The notes under the pieces are model-generated. The model had not been told where the DNA came from. It made no database searches and saw only the letters and a program-made list of their open reading frames with translations. A DNA stretch of 64,000 bases from Apoderus coryli (taxonomy: Eukaryota > Arthropoda > Insecta > Coleoptera > Attelabidae): assembly GCA_911728435.2 (NCBI GenBank), contig OU452201.1:62001-126000 (forward strand). Direction: 5' to 3'. Of the stretch, positions 51,860-61,500 are shown piece after piece (positions within the stretch are counted from its first letter, which is position 1; the number at the start of each line of letters is the position of its first letter). The translations under genes were made by a program, and so were the position numbers.

Positions 51860-52520
51860 GTAACGCATCAACTAAACTGGTATGGGAATGCCAAAAAAAA
51901 AATTTAGGGCCTTGGCGGAACACAATAGGGTTAATCTAGTGTGGGTCCCGGGGCACTCGAGAATAGAAAGCAACGAGAGAGCGGATTGGCTGGCTAGACA
52001 AGCCTTTGAAAACTCATATACTGGCACTGCACCTGCGTTGGGCTTCTCTAAAAAAACGGTGCGGGAACTTCTGAAGTGCTGGGCCAAAAAAGAGTACCAA
52101 GAACATGGTAAGAAATTCAAACCTGGTGCAGCAACAAAACGAATTGAAAAACTGCTAACATTAAGCAGGAGTTAGATTCGAAGAACTATAGGACTCCTCA
52201 CTGGGCATTGCGCCCTGACAAGTCACCTAAATAAGATGGGGCTGAGCTGCAATGCAGATTGTGTAATGGGACAGTTGAAACAGCTCACCATGTGATATGT
52301 GAGTGTGTAGCCTTACAACGAAGGCGACACGCTATCTTTGGACACGCGCTGATTGCCCCTGCAGATATTGACACCCAACACATATCTGAACTCCACAAGT
52401 TAGTGGAGGGTACAGGATTGTTGGATTGGGTGGCATAAAATACGCGGAATTTTCACAATAAGCCCATGAGGCTGCAGTGAAACCGGGGACACATGTCGAA
52501 CGGACCCATACAAAAAAAAA
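51860..52520 (+). mobile_element. LINE 3' fragment encoding RNase H and a zinc-knuckle tail
   Basis: Frame 51882-52175 reads VNLVWVPGHSRIESNERADW, the last part of an RNase H domain found in I-, jockey- and R1-type LINEs. Broken frames downstream give LTGHCALTSHLNKMGLSCNA and a Cys/His motif with HHVICECVALQRRR. A short A-run near 52510 probably marks the 3' end. It is a different LINE type from the others here, which show no RNase H. Confidence 0.72.
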
Positions 52521-54276
52521 CGCATAGACTAAGGCTGGCGCTTTTCATCTCCGGCTGAAAATTCAACATTGGCAAACAAATGAATAAAAAAGAGAAAAAT
52601 ACAAACACGTATGCATCAAAAATTAAAAAAAAAAACAGGGATCATTACTAAACAAATAATATATGAACATAATTTTTCAAAATAAATCGGTATTTGCAAG
52701 CCGGAAATAGCTGTGCTTTTAGCACCTAAAATAAACTCCTAGCTAGCTTCTACAGGGAACACTACGAAACCATAGCTGCTGAAGTGATCACCGTGATCAC
52801 ACCCACGAAGATGAAAATATCCATCAATTTTATAATTATCTCAAATATTTTAAAAATTTCCGTCGTTGGAGACTCACTAATCTTTGATCAAATAATTATA
52901 GTGAATTCCAGAATAGATAAAACAAAGGAGAAAAGAGATTCTCTGACCTGTGGGTCTGTATGTGTAACAGGAATTTGTTCAACCCGGTAATTGAAAGAAG
53001 AAATCACTGTCTCAGAATAGACCAAGATATTTGATTGAAGCGCAGCGTTCCAAATTTGAATTATGAACGCAAAAACGGATCTTGATGTCTACTTGTAAAT
53101 GTTATTGACGTTTGTTTGGAGTTTGAGACACAATTTTATTTATCCTTAAAAGTCTACGCTCCTCTCAATAATGGATTACTTCAGAAAACTCTTTTTTTCC
53201 TAGATTCCACATGCAGATCTGTTTGAAGTTGTGATATTTTAGTGTAACATTTATTACATTAAATTAATATCGGGTTTTCTTTCCTACTCACTATATTTGA
53301 CAAGTTTCCTTGGACAAGCTTTTACTTCTTTCAGAAAAAAAAATAATAGTGAATAAATTTGAATAATTTTGTTCCCATCTCCACATATGTTTCGCTATAT
53401 AGCATTATAGCAATTCGTGTGAGAGAGCAATGTATAAAACTGTTAATTACATTTTTAGTATGTAACTTGATCTTTCGTAGAACAACAATAAGAATAATAA
53501 TTACAAAACGAGAATAATAACGGAATATAGGCAGTTCGAGTCGTTGTGTGCTAAAACAGCGAATATAATTATCATTATTATTGCAAGTTCCATTATTATA
53601 TCAATGCCGATGTTGTGTGATCTTATACAAGAAATAATAAATAATGCAATTAATCGCAAGCCATATAAGTGCTTACATATATTATGACAAAATATACCAA
53701 AATATTTATTTTATACCGTACTGTTGTGAGAATCATTAGCTCAACATTTTGCCACGTTTCTGAAACATTTTTAGCTCTCCATATCATATATTATGTAATA
53801 TATCGATGGTATTTTGCATAAAAAGAGAAAACGCCATTTGTATGTTTTAAAAAAATGAGGAAAACTGTTGCTATATGATTCTACAAGACCAAACTAGCAA
53901 TTTATGAGTTTTGCACTTAATAGTTTAGGAATCTTGTGTCATAATATGATATAATATTTGAAATATAAGTAATAACACACTAAATATTATAGCAAGAGTA
54001 TTCAAATAAACAATTGCAAGTGTGCGAAAGGACAATGCCCTTTTTACACTAAATACTATAACACAATTAAACTGTTTAAATGGTTCCAAGTGAATAATTC
54101 TATAGTTGTCGATTTAGCCGATTTGAAAAGGGCCCAAGTGTGAGGACCAAAGTACAAAGTGAAAAATGTAAAGTCCCATGTACGTGTTAGGCCTGCTTAT
54201 ATGGTGCTATGTACCAGACAGATTGACAATTTATAAACATAGAAAAGAACAACCAAACAATATATATATATATATC
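52521..54276. other. Intergenic stretch without a recognised gene
   Basis: AT-rich with no convincing coding region; the frame at 52784-52990 has no recognisable features. An (AT)n tract lies near 54261-54275. Confidence 0.5.
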
Positions 54277-54354
54277 CTATTACAATAAAAAAACATACAT
54301 CATCCTCCACTAATAAAAGGAATTTTCAAGACTATACAAAACTTAGGCTCCTTT

Positions 54355-54792
54355 TTGGTAATCTCAAAAGATGTAATTCCCTTAACAAGCAAATCAGGAG
54401 TTTATTGCCTGTCTTGTTCGCAGCCAACAAGCACAGCCAAATACATAGGCCAGTCGGGACGGAAAATAAGCATACGTGTAAAAGAACACACAAACATCAT
54501 AAACCGATATAGAAATAACAACCCGAACTTGACTAGTAGCTATGATACCAGCTCCTCTTTTGCCAATCACATACTGGACCACAATCATATTTTTTATTCT
54601 GATTTGGCCTTAAAGATCCTCCATGTTTGTGATAAGGGAATTAAGTTGAACCTATTGGAGATGTTGGAAATTTACAAAACTGTCAAAAACGGAACTGTCG
54701 TGTTTTTGAATGATCAACTAAAATTCGAACCATTCACTTTTTTTGAGGCTTTACTACTACATCTAAAAAAAACTCTCTGTCAACTTCCCTGA
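54355..54792 (+). CDS. GIY-YIG endonuclease domain of a Penelope-like element
   Basis: An open frame of 145 codons from the first ATG. GVYCLSC is the GIY part with a linked Cys pair, and KYIGQSGRKISIRVKEH is the YIG part with the catalytic Arg. The His motif FANHILDHNH and the acidic EMLEIYK follow, as in Penelope endonucleases. In an intact element this domain nicks the target so the reverse transcriptase can prime. Here the upstream reverse transcriptase is missing, so it is a remnant. The frame is still open, which suggests the insertion is not very old. The true start is unknown because it is an internal part of a polyprotein. Confidence 0.78.
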   Translation: MVISKDVIPLTSKSGVYCLSCSQPTSTAKYIGQSGRKISIRVKEHTNIINRYRNNNPNLTSSYDTSSSFANHILDHNHIFYSDLALKILHVCDKGIKLNLLEMLEIYKTVKNGTVVFLNDQLKFEPFTFFEALLLHLKKTLCQLP

Positions 54793-55132
54793 TTTCTGAC
54801 TGTTGGTGCTTGACGGTTAGGTTGGAGTCGATCATTGTTCTGTATAACCTGACATTATTTTACTTTATTTCATCTCTGTTTGTGACTTGACTTGTGTTCT
54901 AATATTTTATGAATAGACAATAGTGTTTAGTATGTCCCATTTCTTTATGTTTGTCATCTATATTTTATTAATATCACTTACTTCCAACTTAGTCTGTCAA
55001 GGGCCTTGCCCGTTTGTTTGTTTTTTAATACTTAAGATTTAAATTTAAGGTTTGTATATTGTTTGATTACTATTTCTCTTTTGTAAGACCACAGTTATTT
55101 ATGTTTAAGAATTTATGTTGTTGCCTTTTAGG

Positions 55133-55162
55133 CTGATGATGGAGCGGGAGTCCGAAACATGT
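55133..55162 (+). ncRNA. Hammerhead-like core inside the Penelope-like element
   Basis: CTGATGA, GGA..TCC stem around GCGGGAG, then GAAACATGTC, which offers a two-base-pair stem III (CA/TG) and a UC cleavage position. The location next to the terminal repeat is where such ribozymes are known in Penelope-like elements. This is the best-placed of the motifs. Confidence 0.55.
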
Positions 55163-55574
55163 CCCCTTTTATAAAGGAATCTTAATAAAAAAAAAATTAT
55201 TAGTGGAGACGATGTATGTTTTTTTTATTGTAATTATATTACACTCCACTGCATCCAATGGATTACTTCTTTAATTATATATCCTTTTATCCAAAAATGT
55301 AGATACTTATATTATGATGAATAATCTAACCACACCAAATTATTATTATTATTATTACCTTCAACATAAAGATAAATAAAATACTTCTAATTAGTACATC
55401 AGAATCAAAATAATCAATTATTTTTCAAATATTAGGTACCTACCTGCAATATTTTCAATATAAAACATGGGTGGGTGTATTTGACAACATGATACATTAT
55501 TTGTGATTATCCTGATAACGAAAATAAAACATGAGTATAAAGATTAGATAGTGTTACATTTTTTTTATTATCCA

Positions 55575-55760
55575 GACTATATACAGGGCGAGTCAGGTTT
55601 TTGTAACACTATATCTCCGTGGAAGCTTTGTTTATAAGATACAACTAGTACCTACACTTGTTACACATCAAAAACTAAAGATCTGGGGTTATTGAGAATT
55701 GTTAAAAACCTACTGAATTTGAGTCTCTCAAACTTTTTTGTGCGCCGCCTCTGCTTTCCA
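55575..55760 (+). repeat. Second copy of the MITE-like sequence from intron 15
   Basis: Shares TCTCCGTGGAAG, GGGGTTATTGAGAAT, CTACTGAATTTGAG-like text and GCGCCGCCTCTG with 33945-34171. It starts with TACAGGGCGAGTCAGG. A piece of the same LINE family follows 150 bases downstream here, too. Confidence 0.6.
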
Positions 55761-55904
55761 TTAAATAATAAGTTAGAAACTGTTTGGTCTCTTGTACGTT
55801 TTAACGTAAGTTTTTCTTTAATGAAATGATTTACAAAAAAAAAAAAAACCTTTCACATTAAACGGGGTATTACAGAGTTTTGCTATTTACTTACATAATT
55901 TTTT

Positions 55905-56560
55905 AGTGACCTCTTGACTAGTAGTTCGCTCTTGTATGCCGATGACTTCAAGATATACTCGGTCATTGATAGTGCGCATGATTGCTCTGTTATTCAGGAA
56001 GACCTTAACAAGATTTATGAATGGTGTGTTCGCAACAATCTTTATTTGAATATTGAAAAATGTTTTTCAGTTTCTTATACACGCAGATTAAAGCCTGTAA
56101 CTCATTTGTATTTCATTCACGATTCTCCATTGGTTGTTTGTGATCGTATTAAGGATTTGGGGATTTTCTTTGATAGCAAACTAAACTTTATTGAACATTA
56201 TAATTATATCAGTCTCTGAGTTTTGTCATGCGTAACGCGAGGAATCTTAGGTCTCCTTAAACACTTATTGCGTTATTCAATGCATTTGTTAGGGCTAAGT
56301 TGGAGTATGCCTCAGTTGTGTGGAGTCCTACATATGAATTTGTTCTGCTATTATTATTTTACTGTACAAAATTATTAATGGAGATACTGATTGTCCAGAG
56401 CTGTTAGAATTGCTTCCATTTTATGTCCCTACTTTGCGTACACGTAATAATAATACTGTTTTTTACTTGTCAAGAGTGCGCACTAATTTGTTGTTGCATT
56501 CTCCTTTGTTCTTAATGTGTAATATGTCTGGGCAATTGTATCTTAAATAAATAAATAATA
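55905..56560 (+). mobile_element. LINE fragment related to 34172-35652
   Basis: Frame 55914-56219 reads SSLLYADDFKIYSVIDSAHD and RIKDLGIFFDSKLNF, very like the LINE in intron 15. Then come broken frames (RAKLEYASVVWSPTYEF at about 56290) and an internal deletion before the TAAATAAATAAATA tail at about 56550. Confidence 0.7.
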
Positions 56561-56692
56561 GTTTAATTAATTTTAAGTTTTCAAAAAATTTTTAACAACT
56601 GAGCTCATGATCTTTAGGATTAAATAAAAAGTTTGTTCACAAAATGTATGTATACATACATAAGAATTCTTTGTAAGAGATTATTAATGCCG

Positions 56693-56722
56693 CTGAAGAT
56701 GGAACAGTAAAGTTCCGAAACA
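56693..56722 (+). ncRNA. Hammerhead-like core of a Penelope-type element
   Basis: CTGAAGA, a perfect GGAAC/GTTCC stem closed by AGTAAA, then GAAAC. Cleanest stem II among the motifs in this window. Confidence 0.45.
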
Positions 56723-56814
56723 ATTTTAACTAATCCGAACATCTATATCAAGATATTTTGTGGACTAGACGCATTTGATTATATTTTCGGTTGTTGTTTT
56801 TGATAGATAGATAT

Positions 56815-58330
56815 ATTTATTCACCATCTTATGTTACATAAAATGTATAGTACGTCAAAAAAGAACAAAAATTAATCAATCAAAGTTACAGCAACAAAGA
56901 AAGGCTTACAAACAAATTAAAATATCAACAACATAAAACAAACTAAAATCTAGAAAAATCTTACAATATCGCTTCTGAAATAGTCCTCAAAGGTATAAAA
57001 AGCTTGAGATATCAGAAATGATTTAACACTTTTGTTAAACTGGACTTCACCAAGGTTCTTTATGTGAGACGTCAGCTTATTATAAAATTTAACACAATAA
57101 TAGTCAGAACCTTTCCTAGTCCTCAATAGGCGGTGAAATTCAGGCAATATGTCATTGCGATTTCGCGTACCATAATTATGCATATCAGAGTGAAGAGTGA
57201 AATGCGAGGCATTGGTTCGAATGTAGCCAAGACAGTATAAGATGTACAAGGAAGGCAAAGTAAGTAGTCCGTGTTCAACAAAATACTTTTTACAGCAGTC
57301 ACGCCAACCGAGCCCCAACATTCTACGTAAACATCTCCTCTGTAGCTTGAAGATTTTCATTGTTTGGGAACTATGTCCCCCGGTCCAAAATACCATACGA
57401 CATACGGGAAACAAAATAACCATGATATACCGTCAACAGACTGGCGATTGAAACACTCTGCGCAAGCCTTCTGATGAGATATATGACCCTGGACAGCGAG
57501 CACCCAAGTTCTCGAACATGACTCTCCCAGGTTAATTTAGGATCAAGATGAACCCCAAGGAACTTCACGCGAACATCGCTCTGAAGATCGATAGACGCAG
57601 AACACAATGTAAAGTTCATGCTCTGAGTTTTAACCTGATTCAAGCTCAGTTCATTTGCCAGAAACCAATTGCCTATGTCAGTCTCAACAGCATTAACCAA
57701 CTCCCCTAAAGGGTCGTTTGGTCGATATCTAATCAGACTAGTTGTGTCGTCAGCAAAGAGGATTATATTTGATTCTTCTTGAAATTTGTACAAATCATTT
57801 ACGTATATTAAAAACAATAAAGGTCCCAAAACCTACCCCTGGGGCACACCCCGTCCAACCCTTCGTCTCTCCGAGTATCGTCCCCCATACAAAACGTGCT
57901 GAAAACGATCGCTGAGATAAGAGCCAACCAAGGCAACACTGTCATCATCAAAGTTATAGTAAGAGAGTTTCTGAAGAAGTATCTCGTGTGAGACACAGTG
58001 AAAAGCCTTAGTGAAGTCATAAAAGGAAGCAAAGGTGTCACAGCCCCGCTCCATGCCATCCGAAACATATTCCAAAAGGTTATTAATTGCAAGAGTAGTA
58101 GATCTCTTATTACGAAAGCCATAAAGAGATTATTTGTTTCAAAATATTCAGTTATTTGATTTTTAATAATAGACTCAAAGATTTTCGAAAAAATTGGCAA
58201 GATCGATATTGGTCGATAGTTACTGGGATCATCAACCGATCCTTTATTTTTGTAGATTGAAATAACCCTTGCCTCCTTCAAGACCGCCGGAAATACAGCG
58301 TCACCAATGCAATGGTTTATCAACTTAGTA
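56815..58330 (-). mobile_element. 5'-truncated LINE on the - strand, frameshifted
   Basis: Read on -, frames 57808-58323, 57833-58075, 57371-57829 and 56950-57423 cover a jockey/CR1-like reverse transcriptase: EARVISIYKNKGSVDDPSNY, RPISILPIFSKIFESII, SFYDFTKAFHCVSHEILLQK, GRGVPQG, ILFADDTTSLI and the C-terminal region LQRRCLRRMLGLGWRDCCKK. Several frame changes separate the parts. The 3' end is a TATCTATCTATCA repeat at about 56802-56815. It lies upstream of the myosin VI start codon, possibly in a 5' intron. Confidence 0.8.
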
Positions 58331-58589
58331 AACTCTGTATAAATACTAAATATAAATATGATTAGAATCGTTAATCTATTTTAAAATCTTCATTATATTA
58401 ACAATATATTTTAATACTTTAATTCTAAAATCAACTGATAAATAAAATATATTTTGAGGACTGGTGTTGCTCAAAATATGAGATAATTTTCTTACTGACA
58501 TCAAAATAACTTTTACTTTCTTCAATTAACCAAATTATTAATAATTAATTCTTCATTTGTATTGGATTTCCAGTGAAACCACCACACAA

Positions 58590-61500
58590 ATGGATGAACT
58601 TGTGTGGGCCAGGGATCATGCGGAAGGCTTCATCCTAGGCAAGATTATTGAAATTCTCGAGGATGGTGTGGAAATCATTGCAATTGATCCCAAATACCCG
58701 AAACGAGTCCTGCCTTTTAGCGATGTATTCCGTGCGAATGTGGAAACAGGCAAAGATTATGACGATAATTGTGAGTAAACTTTTAAAGCATGAATGAGTA
58801 ATTGAGGAAACCTTTACCGAGAATAAAAGGATTTGAGCTAATTTCTCAAAGCCTAATTCATAGTCCATATTATAACACCTCGTTTTTATGTCAACAGGCG
58901 AGCTTATGTTCCTGAACGAAGGTTCTCTGCTACACAACATCAGAACGAGATATTACAAAAACAAAATTTACGTAAGTTTCTTTCTCTAAATACCAACTAC
59001 TCAGTTCATTATGTTGTTTTTTCCAGTCCTATGTTGCCAACATCCTCATCACAGTCAACCCCTACAAGGACATTCCAGCCCTGTATTCCGCGGAAACAAT
59101 AAAAAGCTACCGCGGGAAATCCTTGGGCGAAAAACCACCGCACGTATTCGCTGTCGCTGATAAAGCTTTTCGTGACATGCGCGTTTTCAAACAATCCCAA
59201 TCCATAATAGTATCAGGTGAATCGGGTGCAGGGAAAACCGAATCCACCAAACACCTGTTAAAGTATTTGTGCGATGGCGGAGATGCTGGTCCCATTGAAT
59301 TGAAGATCCTCGATGCAAATCCAGTACTGGAAGCTTTCGGTAATGCGAAAACTACGCGTAACAATAACAGTTCACGGTTTGGGAAATTTATCGAAGTGCA
59401 TTTTGATAAAAAGTTTCAAGTGGCAGGTGGACATATTTCCCACTATCTTTTAGAGAAAAGCAGGATTTGTTCGTCGCATGGTGATGAACGTAGTTACCAC
59501 ATTTTCTACATGCTAATGGCAGGAGGACCAGAAGATTTAAGACAACAGTTAGGACTCACAAAACCTGATGATTTCAATGTAAGTTTACTTCAAATTTTAA
59601 TAGGAATTAATCAGAATATAACAATCAGCTCTATGCCTTCATGGAGGTTAAGATCGACGATTGTCTTTCTTAAGAAAAAGCCCCTAGCACTCTGCACACG
59701 ACGGTACGCCGGCTCAAAGCTACATAAAAGACTTCTGTCAAACAAAACGAAACGAGTATCTCTGGAAAATCTGGTCCAGGAAAATAAAATATACTCGCTA
59801 TTCTCCTTTACTCCACCATTGAATTGTCAGTGTTGCAAGTGATCTTTAGATCTGGTGAAGTTAAACCTGTGTTAAAAAAATAAACCCTTGATTCCAGTAC
59901 CTTAAACATGGTTGCACTCGATATTTCACGAACCCCTCGAGTGAAAAACAACTGAAGCCAACACAGAAGAGCGCGGATCATATCAAAAACGGTCCATTAA
60001 AAGACATTTTAATCGATGATGTTGGGGATTTCCTTGAATTGGATAAAGCTCTGCTACGCCTTGGAATGTCTGACAGCGAAAGAATGCAAATCTATACCAC
60101 AGTTGCTGCAGTCTTACATTTGGGAAATATTGGTAAGATTACAACAAAATACAAATGAACAAATAATCACAAAGCCCTATTTATTTGATAGAATTTGAAG
60201 ATAATCCTGAAGACACTAGAGGTGGATGTAGAGTAGCAAGTACTAAAGAAAAATGGCTTCAAACTGCTTCAAAACTCTTGGCAATCGATGCTTCAGATCT
60301 CAGACAAGCCCTAGTTTCCAGAGTCATGCAAAGTAGTCGTGGAGGACTTAAAGGCACTGTTATCATGTAAGTTTACCTTTTCCAAATAAACAGTTCAAGC
60401 TAAAGTACTGTATTAACTAATTTTAGGGTACCACTGAAGATCCATGAAGCTACCAATGCCCGTGATGCTCTAGCTAAAGCCATTTACAGTAACCTTTTCG
60501 ATTATATCGTAAACAGAATCAACCAGAGTATTCCATTCCAAGCATCAAGCTACTACATTGGTGTACTGGATATTGCTGGATTCGGTAAGCTCACAAAGTC
60601 TGAAAAAAAATAAAACAATGAAACAAATTAATGTGCAACAGCTTCAGTAACTTGAAATAGTTATACAGAATAATAATTGTCTGTCTAGGAACTTAAAAAT
60701 CCTCAGCAATATATTTGAAAAAGAAAATTGCACTGCAAATTTGACGTGGCCTTCCACACACGATTGTAGATCAATAAGTAATAATAAATCCTGATATGAC
60801 AAGCCCCGATGATCCCCCCATTGCATCAGAGCAAGAGCGTCAATAAGGATTGAATCACTATAATTAATCCTGAATTCTGAATCGACTGGCGCTGCATATT
60901 CGGTCCATTTCATCAGAGCAAAGTTCTATAAACATTTTTCAATGAGAAAATTAGAAGTAGGACCAATCCAGAGGATTGAATATCTATAACTAATCATGAA
61001 TCCTGACACAACAGGCCCTAACTACTGGATCCGTCTTATCAATGCAAAAAATTTAGAATAACATGTTCCAAAGATAATGACCGACAGAAAATTTGGCATG
61101 AGTCTTACCCAGACTGTTTTAAGTCTAGAGTTTATCATGAATCCTGACATGGCAAACCCTGACTATTATATACGTTTTTGAAAGACACTGAGACAAATTC
61201 TGACATTGATAGACAGTAATTAGTGTGCCTGTTTATTAAAGCAACATCTGTCAGAAAATTTTGTATAAAGAAATCCGCCCACTGTAGATTTGAAATACAA
61301 TCAGGAACCAATCGCACTGAAAACCCCAATGACAGACGGCCTTGAATGGCACTTGCTTTTGCATAATATATAGATTACTTGACACTATTTTCATTAGCTT
61401 TTTTAATTCGTTGAATCGACTATAGCTAACTGTGAATTTAACGGAGAATCTTTAACTATTTCAGAGTTTTTCACCGTGAACAGCTTCGAACAATTCTGCA

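Larger units (their letters stand above)
54277..55240 (+). mobile_element. Penelope-like element fragment with inverted terminal repeats
   Basis: The left end (about 54281-54325, with TTACAATAAAAAAACATACA and CCACTAATAA) is mirrored at the right end (about 55196-55237, TTATTAGTGGAGACGATGTA, then a T-run and ATTGTAA). Between them lie the GIY-YIG endonuclease frame and, near the right end, a hammerhead-like core. Terminal repeats in inverted order and a GIY-YIG domain are hallmarks of Penelope-like retroelements. The reverse transcriptase is absent. Confidence 0.75.

Noticed and set aside
55320..55360. ATT/TTA runs here and at 25874, 42000 and 48434 as CRISPR or regulatory arrays
   Set aside because: They are simple microsatellites or LINE tails; there are no spacers and no regular unit structure.
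59579..59842. Extension of the myosin VI exon 3 frame beyond 59578
   Set aside because: A good GTAAGT donor follows FN at 59578 and the myosin sequence resumes at 59898 ([10 protein letters not shown]); the extension is intron.
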